Shown one piece after another: positions 36,106 through 44,759 of a stretch of 47,979 nt of DNA. Each line of letters starts with the position of its first letter. Within the stretch, counting starts at the first letter, position 1. The stretch is from Pedobacter borealis DSM 19626 (GTDB lineage: Bacteria; Bacteroidota; Bacteroidia; Sphingobacteriales; Sphingobacteriaceae). The notes under the pieces were generated by a model. The model did not search any database. It saw only the letters and a program-made list of their open reading frames with translations, and had not been told where the DNA came from. The translations under genes and the position numbers were made by a program. The DNA is taken from NCBI RefSeq assembly GCF_000708285.2, contig NZ_JAUG01000028.1, positions 1-47,979 on the forward strand, read 5' to 3'.

Positions 36106-37455
36106 TTAATTTAAGGTCAATTCGATTACCGGGATTTCGAAGTCGGGTTTTTTCTTTGGTAGTTTTAATACCAAGGTATTCCCGGTCGATTTTTGAGCAT
36201 CAATCTGTATTTCAGAGTTGTCATGTAAAAACTGCGCATATTTCGCCTTGTCTTTATATCCATCCAGCGTAATGTAGCCCGTATTAGGATATTCGAACAA
36301 ATGCACATACAGTTTTTTGGTGTCGTTATTGTAAGTGAGTTTTACTCCTTCGGGCGCTTTAAATTCGGTTGGGGCGAAAGTACAATGGTAAATAGATTTC
36401 GAATTGGCGTGCATCCAAAGGCCTAGGCTATCTAAAGCAATGTTTGCTCTGCTATCAAACTCACCACGCGCAGTGGGCCCAACATTTAACAATAAATTTC
36501 CTCCATTGGCTACTGAAGTAATCAAAAGATCTAATAACTTCCTGTTGCTTTTCCAGGTGTTTTCATCACGGTGGTAGCCCCACGAGCCTGAAAAGGTTTG
36601 GCAGGTTTCCCAAACTTTGCCGCGGTATTTTTCTAATTCCTTCGGACTAACCTGTTCAGGTGTTTCGAAATCTGTACCATCTTCATAATCATTAAGATCC
36701 AGTCGGTTATCTACAATAATTTGTGGCTGCAGCTTTCTAATCTGCTTAAGTAGTGCTACCGAACCCCAATCATCACGACCTTTACCATGTTTGCCCGGAT
36801 AAGAGAAATCTGCCCAAAGAATGTCGATTTTGCCGTACTTAGTAAGTAACTCAGTTACCTGATCGTATAGGTACTTGCGGTATTTGGCCATATCCCTGTT
36901 TTTATTCAATACCGCATATTGATCCTCATCGTCTTTATCAGGTCTTAAAGGATGGTACCTATCAACAGGAAAATCGGGGTGGTGCCAATCAATCAGCGAA
37001 TAATAAAAGCCTACTTTTATGCCCTCGGCACGGAAAGCCTCAACAAATTCTTTAACCAAATCTCTTTTGGCTTGTGTATTGGTTGCCTTATAATCAGTGA
37101 ATTTACTGTCAAATAAAGTAAAACCTTCATGGTGTTTGGTGGTTAACACGGCATATTTCATGCCTGCTTCTTTAGCTTCTCTGGCCCATTTTTTAGGGTT
37201 AAATAAATCGGGATTAAACTGATCGAAGTATTTTTGATAAGTTTCGTTGGTAATGTGCTCGTAATTTCTTACCCACTCATGACGGGCTGGCAATGCATAC
37301 AGGCCCCAGTGGATAAACATGCCGAAGCGTGCATCGGTCCACCATTCCATTCTTTTGGTTTTTTGGGCAGCAGTTTCATTGCCTAATCGTTTTTGAGCAA
37401 AGCCCGGTAAGGTTAAGCTCAGTATGAACAAAACTGATAAAATTGTTTTTCTCAT
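36106..37455 (-). CDS. Exported GH29 alpha-L-fucosidase
   Basis: Hydrolyses alpha-L-fucosides. The 449 residues begin with a signal peptide (1-21, ending GFAQ). Next come the GH29 core (RFGMFIHWGLYALPARHEW, LTTKHHEGFTLFDSKFTDY) and the probable nucleophile Asp216 in ILWADFSYPG. NGGNLLLNVGPTARG is the usual late substrate-side motif. A short beta-sandwich end follows. Periplasmic or surface. Stands alone, with its own terminator and no SusC/SusD pair beside it. Confidence 0.93.
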   Translation of the reverse strand: MRKTILSVLFILSLTLPGFAQKRLGNETAAQKTKRMEWWTDARFGMFIHWGLYALPARHEWVRNYEHITNETYQKYFDQFNPDLFNPKKWAREAKEAGMKYAVLTTKHHEGFTLFDSKFTDYKATNTQAKRDLVKEFVEAFRAEGIKVGFYYSLIDWHHPDFPVDRYHPLRPDKDDEDQYAVLNKNRDMAKYRKYLYDQVTELLTKYGKIDILWADFSYPGKHGKGRDDWGSVALLKQIRKLQPQIIVDNRLDLNDYEDGTDFETPEQVSPKELEKYRGKVWETCQTFSGSWGYHRDENTWKSNRKLLDLLITSVANGGNLLLNVGPTARGEFDSRANIALDSLGLWMHANSKSIYHCTFAPTEFKAPEGVKLTYNNDTKKLYVHLFEYPNTGYITLDGYKDKAKYAQFLHDNSEIQIDAQKSTGNTLVLKLPKKKPDFEIPVIELTLN

Positions 37456-37648
37456 TGTGTGGTTTATTGGTTAGGGATTAAAAAGCTAATTTAAGGAGGT
37501 CGATGCTTCTAAAATGATCGGATATGAGCAAAATATTAAGTTAAATTGGTTTAAGTTTTAATGGAGAAGGTTGAGTTTCTTAAAACTTTGAAGATGCTAT
37601 TCTTGTTTAATTGGCAGTGTTGTGAAACTTAATTTGACAAAAGAAACG

Positions 37649-38500
37649 ATGAAAACTCAAAAAACAGCTGCCAAACAGAACAAACAACCAGGGATAGAGG
37701 CGAAGATGGATCCAAGACCTGAAGTAATTAAAGCAAACTATAAGGGAGCAGGAAAACTGAATGATAAGGTTGCCCTGATTACCGGTGGAGATAGTGGCAT
37801 TGGTCGTTCGGTAGCAGTTCATTTTGCAAGGGAGGGTGCCAACGTAGCTATTGTTTATTTGGATGAGGATGTTGATGCAAAAGAAACCCAGAAAATGGTT
37901 GAAGCTGAAGGTAAAAATTGTTTATTGATTAAAGGAGATGTTAAAAAGTCTTCATTTTGTAGAAAAGCAGTAAAAAAAACGGTTAAAAAGTTTGGAAAGA
38001 TCAATATTTTGGTAAATAATGCCGGCATGCAGGTTCCGCAGAAAGATCCAAAAAAGATCGACGATAAACAGTTGGAAGATACCTTCCGTACTAACATATT
38101 TGGCTATTTTTACTTTGCGCATGAGGTACTGGAATATTTTCAGGCAGGCGATACCATTATCAATACCACCTCGGTAACGGCTTATCGTTCTTCACCAAAT
38201 CTGATCGATTACTCTTCAACAAAAGGCGCAATAACCTCTTTTACACGTTCGCTCGCTACAAATTTAGCCAAAACAGGTATCCGGGTAAACGCAGTGGCGC
38301 CAGGACCCGTGTGGACACCACTCATTGTATCCACTTTTGACGAAGAAAAGATTAAGTCATTTGGATCTGAAACAGCCATGGAAAGGGCTGGTCAACCCTC
38401 AGAACTTGGACCATCTTATGTATTTCTGGCTTCAGACGATGCTTCATTTATCACCGGACAGGTAATCCATGTAAATGGTGGAGAAGTGGTAAACGGTTAA
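37649..38500 (+). CDS. Short-chain dehydrogenase, YghA/YhdF type
   Basis: NAD(P)-dependent oxidoreductase of 283 residues. The Rossmann motif is TGGDSGIGRS; NNAG and the catalytic Tyr-x3-Lys (DYSSTKGA) follow. The extended polar N-terminus (QPGIEAKMDPRPEV) is typical of the stress-linked YghA/YhdF subgroup. I chose the ATG at 37649; the frame is open to a GTG at 37622 which would add nine residues. Substrate unknown. Confidence 0.9.
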   Translation: MKTQKTAAKQNKQPGIEAKMDPRPEVIKANYKGAGKLNDKVALITGGDSGIGRSVAVHFAREGANVAIVYLDEDVDAKETQKMVEAEGKNCLLIKGDVKKSSFCRKAVKKTVKKFGKINILVNNAGMQVPQKDPKKIDDKQLEDTFRTNIFGYFYFAHEVLEYFQAGDTIINTTSVTAYRSSPNLIDYSSTKGAITSFTRSLATNLAKTGIRVNAVAPGPVWTPLIVSTFDEEKIKSFGSETAMERAGQPSELGPSYVFLASDDASFITGQVIHVNGGEVVNG

Positions 38501-38534
38501 TTTCTTTACCTTTAATCATATTTAAACCATTTCC

Positions 38535-38666
38535 ATGGCATCAGATCCACCTAAAGATTGGCGTTTTAAGCTTCATGAAGTTATTTACGAATCGAATACA
38601 CCGGCAGGTAAGGTATTTGATGTTGGTTTATTGATTGCCATATTTGCCATTGTAATAGCACTTTAA
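38535..38666 (+). pseudogene. N-terminal remnant of a voltage-gated ion channel
   Basis: A 43-codon ORF with ATG start and TAA stop. The sequence (DWRFKLHEVIYESNTPAGKV, then FDVGLLIAIFAIVIAL) matches the cytosolic N-terminus and first half of helix S1 of Bacteroidota ion-transport (Kv-like) proteins. The protein then stops, and 12 bp later a dispersed hairpin repeat begins. The rest of the channel is missing, so this is a truncated gene, perhaps deleted at the repeat. Family recognition is from memory of the N-terminal pattern. Confidence 0.55.
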
Positions 38667-38678
38667 GGAGTTTAATTT

Positions 38679-38790
38679 CGTCATTGCGAGGAGGAACGAC
38701 AGCCTGTCCCGACTTTTCGCGAAAGCAATCTTTCATACTGCCTTGCTACAAGATTGCTTCATCCAATGAAAAATTGGTTTCGCAATGACG
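38679..38790. repeat. Dispersed hairpin repeat (GCGAGG type)
   Basis: Begins CGTCATTGCGAGGAGGAACG and ends TTCGCAATGACG, with inner arms AAGCAATCTT and AAGATTGCTT. A diverged copy of the 20938 and 26371 repeats. It lies directly behind the truncated ion-channel remnant and ends 8 bp before the response-regulator stop. Confidence 0.75.
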
Positions 38791-38797
38791 ATTTCCT

Positions 38798-39160
38798 TTA
38801 ATTAAGTAAATATTTATCTACTCTGTCTACAAAATCGTTCAGATCGAATGGTTTGTTGATGAAATCTTCCGCATCACATTTGGCCTTCACTGCGTTTAAG
38901 TGATTATTGGCCGACATCATCATGACTGGAATATCATGTGTTTTAATATTTCGCTTTAGCGTATTACAGATGTCCAGCCCGTTTCCATCTGGTAACGTAA
39001 TGTCAAGAATTACCATATCTGGCAGGTGTTTGCTCATTTGAAACCAAAAATCGTTGGTGTTAAGACAGGTCTTTACCTCGTAAAGTTCTTCGATTAACAA
39101 AAATTCGATGATTTCTCTAATACTCGGATTGTCTTCTACTACATAGATGCACTTTTTCAT
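38798..39160 (-). CDS. Single-domain response regulator (receiver only)
   Basis: A 120-residue CheY-like receiver without output domain. The acidic pair (VVEDN), the phosphorylatable Asp (MVILDITLPDGNG, about residue 54), the Ser/Thr switch (MMMSA) and the conserved lysine (INKPFD) are all present. No histidine kinase lies beside it, so its partner is elsewhere. Confidence 0.9.
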   Translation of the reverse strand: MKKCIYVVEDNPSIREIIEFLLIEELYEVKTCLNTNDFWFQMSKHLPDMVILDITLPDGNGLDICNTLKRNIKTHDIPVMMMSANNHLNAVKAKCDAEDFINKPFDLNDFVDRVDKYLLN

Positions 39161-39452
39161 AAGCTCAACTTTTGTTATATAGATAACTCACCTAACTATC
39201 AGATGTTTAAGATAGTTATGCACAATATTGGAGTTATTAACCTTTTCCTAGCGTGTGTCATGCGTTTCTATAATTTTTACACTGACTAAAAAAAATATAA
39301 AAATAAATTTTGATACTAATTTTTTTAGTATAGATTTGCTTTTGGAGAGACAGGATACAGGAAATATCATAAAGATAATTCGATGTATTAATTGATGATT
39401 TTAAACAAAAAGCTTTTTGCTTGGTTTGTTTGCTGATATATTTATTTTTTCT

Positions 39453-39767
39453 ATGACCGTTACCGTTTTAGCCATATTCGAAACAGATTTTAGACCAGAT
39501 CTTTCATTAGGTAAAATCATGAATGAAAGACTGAGGATTGCTGCTGCAGATTTGCAGGACATTCATTTGCAGCATTTACAGGCCATTGGGCAACGTAGTG
39601 ATGATTTAGTGGTATATATAAGTTATAATCCCAAATATAAAATAAGATGGCGAGTTGTTAACGATGTGCCTGAAGATGTAGAAAACTTTGTAGCCCAAAC
39701 CTGCGGTAATTTAGGTTACATCCACTGGAAAACAGCCTCTATTAATGTTTTTAAGGGAAATGAATAA
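39453..39767 (+). CDS. Hypothetical protein, about 104 residues
   Basis: An open frame with protein-like sequence (KIMNERLRIAAADLQDIHLQ, then DDLVVYISYNPKYKIRWRVV and DVPEDVENFVAQTCGNLG). The start is unclear: ATG 39453 is my choice, a TTG at 39417 and an ATG at 39519 are also in frame. An out-of-frame ATG at about 39394 begins a short peptide that stops, which may hint at a frameshift in the N-terminus. No family recognised. Confidence 0.55.
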   Translation: MTVTVLAIFETDFRPDLSLGKIMNERLRIAAADLQDIHLQHLQAIGQRSDDLVVYISYNPKYKIRWRVVNDVPEDVENFVAQTCGNLGYIHWKTASINVFKGNE

Positions 39768-39800
39768 AAAAAGACTTCTATCGTGATATTTTATGGCGGT

Positions 39801-39827
39801 CGTCATTCTCGCGTAAGCGGGAATCTT
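39801..39827. repeat. Short dispersed hairpin (CCCGC type), second copy
   Basis: CGTCATTCTCGCGTAAGCGG continuing to GAATCTT. Same unit as 26286-26312 with small changes. Confidence 0.65.
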
Positions 39828-39893
39828 AATTCGATAAACTTACTTTTATGATGGATAGATTATAGAAGTCTAAAATAAATAGATGGCATGAAA

Positions 39894-39934
39894 GATGTTG
39901 AAATAAATCCGATAGCTATCGAATCAGCATGACG
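39894..39934. repeat. Partial relative of the terminal repeat
   Basis: GATGTTGAAATAAATCCGAT followed by a short inner palindrome (GATAGCTATC) and CAGCATGACG. It resembles the right half of the palindrome inside the 140-base terminal repeat (GATGCTGAAATAAATTCAGC...GACG). Confidence 0.5.
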
Positions 39935-39969
39935 ATTTCTCGACTATAGCCTAATAAAATTCAAACAAA

Positions 39970-40122
39970 AAGAGGTTGTGTCATAAATATAGATTTGTCA
40001 TCCTGAGCCTGTCGAAGGACCTATTTAAATACTCTTTAAGGTGTTTCGACAGGCTCTCCGTAGGAGTCCTTTGGACAACGTGACATCACCTGAGCTGAAA
40101 TTGCCTTTATGATAAACCTCTT
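39970..40122. repeat. Nested palindromic element, copy B
   Basis: 153 bp, the same element as 22325-22457 in the opposite orientation. The outer arms are AAGAGGTTGTGTCATAAA and TTTATGATAAACCTCTT, each slightly changed from copy A. The inner part has an extra stretch of about 24 bases (CTCCGTAGGAGTCCTTTGGA region) that copy A lacks. Confidence 0.8.
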
Positions 40123-40155
40123 TCGTTTTCTATGGTCGTGAATGGATCTCAGCGA

Positions 40156-41247
40156 TTAAACTAAAAATCCTCCGCCCAATAAATCATTTCCTTCGTAAAA
40201 TACCGCCGATTGTCCTGGTGCAATTGCTGAAACATTATGATCGAACACCACACGCATTTTATCTTTTTCCTGAACAATTGTACTTAACATACCCGCATCT
40301 TTGTAACGGATTTTGGTAATTACATCATTCATCGGTTCTTCAATGCTTGCATATTTGATCAGGTTAATGTTACGTACCATGGCTTCGCGGCGTTCAAGCT
40401 CATCGGCTTTACCTAAAACTACGGTATTGCTTTCTGGCAGGATCTGTGTTACAAACATAGGCTCGCCAAAGGCTACGCCTAAACCTTTACGTTGACCAAT
40501 GGTATAAAAAGGATAACCTTTATGTTGCCCAACGATCATTCCATTACTTAAAATGAAATTTCCGCCAGCTACTCTGTCTTCTAAATCTTCTACTTTATGT
40601 TTTAAGAAAGCCCTGTAATCGTTATCGGGAACGAAACAGATTTCGTAACTCTCTGATTTTTTTGCCAGTTCTTCCTGTCCCATATCCAAAGCCATCTGTC
40701 TGATTTCAGATTTTGCAAAACTGCCCAACGGAAATTTAGTACGCGAAAGGTTTTCTTGCGAAACGCCCCACAGTACATAAGATTGATCTTTATTTTCGTC
40801 TTTTCCTTTTGAAATTACGTAACGACCGCTATCTTGTTGACGGATATTGGCATAATGCCCTGTTGCGATAAATTCGCAATCGAGTTTATTGGCACGTTTT
40901 AAAAGTGCTTCCCATTTAATATGCGTATTGCACAAAACACATGGATTTGGGGTTCTTCCGGCAAGGTATTCATCAACAAAATTATCGATTACGTAATCGC
41001 CAAATTCATCCCTGATATCAAGGATATAATGCGGAAAACCATAATTTACGGCAAGTGTACGGGCATCGTTGATACTATCTAATGAGCAACAGCCGGTTTC
41101 TTTACTGCTACCACCAGAAGTAGCATAATCCCAGGTCTTCATGGTTAATCCAATAACTTCATAACCCTGCTCATGCAACATTACAGCCGCTACCGAACTA
41201 TCAACCCCGCCACTCATGGCAACCAGAATTCTACCGTGTTTACTCAT
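40156..41247 (-). CDS. mnmA: tRNA-specific 2-thiouridylase
   Basis: Thiolates U34 of tRNA-Lys, -Glu and -Gln. The 363 residues contain the ATP-pyrophosphatase loop SGGVDSS (12-18), the first catalytic cysteine in NPCVLCN, and the persulfide-bearing cysteine in YEICFVPD. The C-terminal beta-barrel has FYTIGQRKGLG. Complete and of normal length. A housekeeping gene, which argues for a chromosomal origin. Confidence 0.96.
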   Translation of the reverse strand: MSKHGRILVAMSGGVDSSVAAVMLHEQGYEVIGLTMKTWDYATSGGSSKETGCCSLDSINDARTLAVNYGFPHYILDIRDEFGDYVIDNFVDEYLAGRTPNPCVLCNTHIKWEALLKRANKLDCEFIATGHYANIRQQDSGRYVISKGKDENKDQSYVLWGVSQENLSRTKFPLGSFAKSEIRQMALDMGQEELAKKSESYEICFVPDNDYRAFLKHKVEDLEDRVAGGNFILSNGMIVGQHKGYPFYTIGQRKGLGVAFGEPMFVTQILPESNTVVLGKADELERREAMVRNINLIKYASIEEPMNDVITKIRYKDAGMLSTIVQEKDKMRVVFDHNVSAIAPGQSAVFYEGNDLLGGGFLV

Positions 41248-41719
41248 CTTAAAAATATTGGATGCAAAAATAAGGTTTATTTAGCTGAAATTATTTAAAG
41301 CAAGTCAGTTACTTGTAAAAAGCGGTTGTTAAAGTGAATGGGCTTATCACTTAGATGCGCTAAAGTGACTCAGGTGGTCATTAATATTTTGAAAATGGGG
41401 GGTCCGGTGTTAGTGGCTGTCAGCAGTCCTGCTATCCCTTCAAGTCCTTCCCGATGAATCGGGATACCTCACCTCCGGGCTTTCCGTTCTATCAGGTTTA
41501 CATCATAAAGCCTGTGGTCTTTGGCAATAAAAAAGAACACGCATAAACCTCGCAGGTTTTTAAAACCTGCGAGGTTTGAATCACAATAAATTGTATCTTC
41601 AAGCTTATTAAATGTATTTTTTGCTTTACTTAAACGTTTTAGTCTTTCGTTTTATGCATATTTGAAGATAAATTATAACCTTATAATTTTCAACAAAACG
41701 AGCTAAATTTTAAAAAGAT
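41248..41719. other. Gene-free 472-bp region
   Basis: Upstream region shared by mnmA and the GH92 gene. About 41420-41500 is more GC-rich than its surroundings, with short inverted segments (CCCGATGAATCGGG); I think it is a dispersed repeat but saw no second copy here. The long palindrome at 41545-41577 follows. No ORF seen. Confidence 0.6.
41545..41577. repeat. Perfect 33-base palindrome
   Basis: Two 16-base arms (AAACCTCGCAGGTTTT and its exact complement) around a single T. It lies upstream of the GH92 gene. Without a distinct T-run it may act as a bidirectional terminator or be one more repeat-family member. Confidence 0.8.
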
Positions 41720-44005
41720 ATGATTAAAAAAATTATCCTGCCTTGTCTTTTGCTATCGGCCCTGGTTACATCGGCACAGCAGAATCTGGTGCAGTATGTT
41801 AAGCCCATTATTGGTACATCTAAAATGGGGCATACCTATCCTGGCGCCACAGTTCCATTTGGTTCGGTACAGCTAAGTCCCGAAACGGATACTTTATCTT
41901 ACGAAGTAAACGGAAAATACAATGGCGATGTATATAAATACTGTGCGGGTTATAAATATGAGGATAAAACCATTACCGGCTTTAGTCATACCCATTTTAG
42001 TGGTACTGGTCACTCCGATCTGGGTGATTTTCTCATTATGCCTACACAAGGTAAATTACAATTGAATCCTGGTACTTCATCAGATCCGAAAAGTGGTTAC
42101 CGTTCGGCATTTTCGCATACCAATGAAGTTGCAGAGGCCGGTTATTACAAAGTAAAATTAGATGATGATAACATTACCGCCGAATTAACTTCGACCACGA
42201 GGGTAGGGATGCATCAATATACTTTTCCTAAATCAGATCAATCGCACATTATTCTCGATCTGATGGCCGGTATTTATAATTACGAAGAAAAAACGGTGTG
42301 GACTTACGTTCGCGTAGTGAACGATACCCTGATTACCGGTTACCGCCAAACCAACGGATGGGCCAGAACCAGAACCGTATATTTTGCGATGAGCTTTTCT
42401 AAACCTTTTAAAAGCTACGGACGTAAAAGCTACGATGCCAAACAGGCTTATAGAGGCTTTTGGGGCAAGTTTAACCAGGAGCAGAACTTTCCTGAAATTG
42501 CAGGCAAAAAACTGAAAATGTACTTCGACTTCGATACCCAGGAAGGAGAGAAGATTAAAATTAAATTTGCTTTATCGCCGGTTAGCCAGGAAAATGCTTT
42601 GCAAAATATGCGTGCAGAAATTTCGGGCTGGGATTTCGAAAAAGTGAAGGCTAAGGCACAGGCTACCTGGAATAAAGAATTGAATAAAATACAGGTTACA
42701 ACTTCTAACGATAATAAAATCAATTTTTACACCGCTTTATATCATGCTTTTATCAATCCAACAACCTATACCGATATTAATGGCGAGTATAAAGGTTTAG
42801 ATCAGGGGATACATAAAGCTGAAGGCTTTACCAATTACACCACATTCTCCCTTTGGGATACTTATCGTGCTTTACATCCTTTCTTTAATATTATGCAGCC
42901 AGGCCGTAGCAACGACATGGTGAAATCGATGATGGCGCATTACGATCAAAGTAGTTTGCATATGTTGCCGATCTGGTCGCATTATGCCAACGATAACTGG
43001 TGCATGAGTGGTTACCACAGTGTTTCTGTAATTTCTGATGCGATTATAAAAGGCACCTACAATGGCGATGCGAACAAAGCATTGGATGCCTGTATTGCAA
43101 CAGCAAAACACCGCGATTACGAGGGAATTGGCTATTATATGGATAAAGGTTATATCCCGGCAGAAAAATCGGGCATTTCGGTTTCCAATAACTTAGAATA
43201 TTCTTACGATGACTGGTCGATTGCGCAACTGGCCAAGAAGTTAAACCGTATGGATGTTTACGATGAATTTATCAAGCGTTCTAACAACTGGAAAAACAAC
43301 TACGATAGTGCTTCTGGTTTCATGCGCCCTAAATTGGCAGATGGCTCTTTCAAAAAGCAGTTCGATCCAAAAGATACCGAAGGACAAGGTTTTATTGAAG
43401 GAAATAGCTGGAACTACAGTTTTTTTGTTCCGCAGGATCCGGCTTCGCTGATTGAAATGATGGGCGGTAAAAAGAAATTTGCAACCCGTTTAGATACTTT
43501 ATTTACGATGCATTTACCTGACGAGTTTTTTGCGCATACTGAAGATATTACCCGCGAAGGTATTATTGGCGGATATGTACATGGTAATGAGCCTGCACAC
43601 CATATCGCTTACCTTTACAACTGGACCGATCAGCCATGGAAAACCCAGGCGCAGATCCGTCACATCTTAAACATGCAGTACAAACCTACAGCCGATGGTT
43701 TGGGTGGAAATGACGACTGCGGGCAGATGAGCGCCTGGTATATGTTCTCTTCGTTAGGTTTTTATCCGGTAGCACCAGGTTCTGATGTGTATTCGTTAGG
43801 TAGTCCGTTGGTTAATAATGCTTTAATTAACTTAGAAAACGGTAAAACATTTACCGTTGAGGCCATTAAACAGAGCGATAAAAATGTTTATGTAGAGAAA
43901 GTTTTACTGAACGGCAAAGAAATTACCGATCATAAAATCAAACATGCCGATATCACCAACGGCGGAAAGCTTACTTTTTACATGAGCGCAAAACCTAAGA
44001 AATAA
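41720..44005 (+). CDS. Exported GH92 alpha-mannosidase
   Basis: Calcium-dependent exo-alpha-mannosidase family, 761 residues. A signal peptide (1-19, ending TSAQ) is followed by the N-terminal beta-sandwich (YVKPIIGTSKMGHTYPGATV, FSHTHFSGTGHSDLGDFL) and the (alpha/alpha)6 catalytic domain. The latter has FSLWDTYRALHPF, IGGYVHGNEPAHHIAYLYN and GNDDCGQMSAWYMFSSLGFY. The late GNDDCGQMSAW motif is characteristic of the family. Linkage specificity (1,2 versus others) cannot be told. With the fucosidase it points to glycoprotein glycan use, but no SusC/SusD genes are nearby. Confidence 0.95.
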   Translation: MIKKIILPCLLLSALVTSAQQNLVQYVKPIIGTSKMGHTYPGATVPFGSVQLSPETDTLSYEVNGKYNGDVYKYCAGYKYEDKTITGFSHTHFSGTGHSDLGDFLIMPTQGKLQLNPGTSSDPKSGYRSAFSHTNEVAEAGYYKVKLDDDNITAELTSTTRVGMHQYTFPKSDQSHIILDLMAGIYNYEEKTVWTYVRVVNDTLITGYRQTNGWARTRTVYFAMSFSKPFKSYGRKSYDAKQAYRGFWGKFNQEQNFPEIAGKKLKMYFDFDTQEGEKIKIKFALSPVSQENALQNMRAEISGWDFEKVKAKAQATWNKELNKIQVTTSNDNKINFYTALYHAFINPTTYTDINGEYKGLDQGIHKAEGFTNYTTFSLWDTYRALHPFFNIMQPGRSNDMVKSMMAHYDQSSLHMLPIWSHYANDNWCMSGYHSVSVISDAIIKGTYNGDANKALDACIATAKHRDYEGIGYYMDKGYIPAEKSGISVSNNLEYSYDDWSIAQLAKKLNRMDVYDEFIKRSNNWKNNYDSASGFMRPKLADGSFKKQFDPKDTEGQGFIEGNSWNYSFFVPQDPASLIEMMGGKKKFATRLDTLFTMHLPDEFFAHTEDITREGIIGGYVHGNEPAHHIAYLYNWTDQPWKTQAQIRHILNMQYKPTADGLGGNDDCGQMSAWYMFSSLGFYPVAPGSDVYSLGSPLVNNALINLENGKTFTVEAIKQSDKNVYVEKVLLNGKEITDHKIKHADITNGGKLTFYMSAKPKK

Positions 44006-44030
44006 TTTTTCTCATCCCTGTACAAATTGA

Positions 44031-44062
44031 ACCGTTGACTTTAATTAGTCGACGGTTTTTTT
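44031..44062 (+). terminator. Terminator of the GH92 gene
   Basis: ACCGTTGACT, loop TTAATT, AGTCGACGGT, then seven T. The stem is ten pairs with one mismatch or wobble, 25 bp after the stop. Confidence 0.85.
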
Positions 44063-44079
44063 GTTTACCCTTCAAATGC

Positions 44080-44188
44080 CGTCATTTCTAGCGGAGTGCA
44101 ACGTAGTCAGGAAATCTATCTCGAGATAGATCTCTCCTCCGAAGGAGTTCCCTTGGAACATTCCACTGTGTTCCAGTCGAGATGACGA
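44080..44188. repeat. Dispersed palindromic repeat
   Basis: Starts CGTCATTTCTAGCGGAGTGC and ends GTCGAGATGACG, with inner hairpins ATCTATCTCGAGATAGAT and CTCCTCCGAAGGAG. Same CGTCA...TGACG bounded style as the other intergenic repeats here. Confidence 0.7.
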
Positions 44189-44349
44189 TACTTTTTATTA
44201 AATTCTCTGAATTGATAACGGAGTGAAGTGAAGGCAAGGGCCATTATCAACCAAATTTCCGTGTTTTTCCTTGCTTCCGTGGCTAAAAAACACACCAACT
44301 CTTTCTCTAGATAATCTGTTTTTGATGAAAATAGAAAATTAAAATAAAT

Positions 44350-44380
44350 TTTGATATCTAAATTATCTATCGTAATATTG
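44350..44380 (+). promoter_or_regulatory. ars operon promoter
   Basis: TTTG at 44350-44353, a 19-bp spacer and TAATATTG at 44373-44380 (one mismatch to TAnnTTTG): a good Bacteroidetes promoter just ahead of arsR. Confidence 0.6.
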
Positions 44381-44385
44381 CGATA
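44368..44385. promoter_or_regulatory. Probable ArsR operator
   Basis: TATCGTAATATTGCGATA, an 18-bp palindrome with one mismatched pair, covering the -7 element and ending 7 bp before the arsR ATG. An ArsR dimer bound here would block the promoter, giving autoregulation. Confidence 0.65.
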
Positions 44386-44392
44386 TAAAATT

Positions 44393-44722
44393 ATGGGACT
44401 TACCAAAACAGAAATCTTCACCGAAGAGCAGAATCAAATGGCAGCGTTATTAAAAGCGATGGCGCATCCTGCACGGATTGCTATTCTTCAGCGTATCCTT
44501 AAATCGAATACCTGTATCTGTGGCGATTTGGTTGAGGAACTTGGTTTGGCGCAGGCTACTATTTCTCAGCATTTAAAAGAACTTAAAAATGCAGGTATTA
44601 TACAGGGCACTATCGAGGGTGTGAGTATTTGCTATTGTATAGAACCTAAAACCTGGAAGTTATTACAAACACAGCTGAGCGATTTCTTTGCTGCATATAA
44701 GGGCGGACAAAACTGCTGTTAA
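44393..44722 (+). CDS. arsR: ArsR-family arsenic-responsive repressor
   Basis: 109-residue winged-helix repressor. The arsenite-binding pair is Cys41 and Cys43 in the sensor helix (TCICGDLVEEL), and the recognition helix is AQATISQHLKELKNAG. The ending GGQNCC gives two more possible ligands. I chose the ATG at 44393: the upstream frame runs into the promoter and operator. It leads arsR-DUF6428-arsC-acr3. Confidence 0.92.
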   Translation: MGLTKTEIFTEEQNQMAALLKAMAHPARIAILQRILKSNTCICGDLVEELGLAQATISQHLKELKNAGIIQGTIEGVSICYCIEPKTWKLLQTQLSDFFAAYKGGQNCC

Positions 44723-44759
44723 AATTTTTTATATAAATCAATCGTTAAATTGCAATATT

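Larger units (their letters stand above)
39768..40155. other. Gene-free 388-bp region made mostly of repeats
   Basis: Contains three dispersed elements in a row: the short CCCGC hairpin (39801-39827), a partial relative of the terminal repeat (39894-39934) and nested palindromic element copy B (39970-40122). No gene seen. Confidence 0.75.

Noticed and set aside
41545..41577. Origin or attachment site, suggested by the perfect 33-base palindrome
   Set aside because: No integrase, tRNA or replication gene is near; it resembles the intergenic hairpin repeats common in this phylum.
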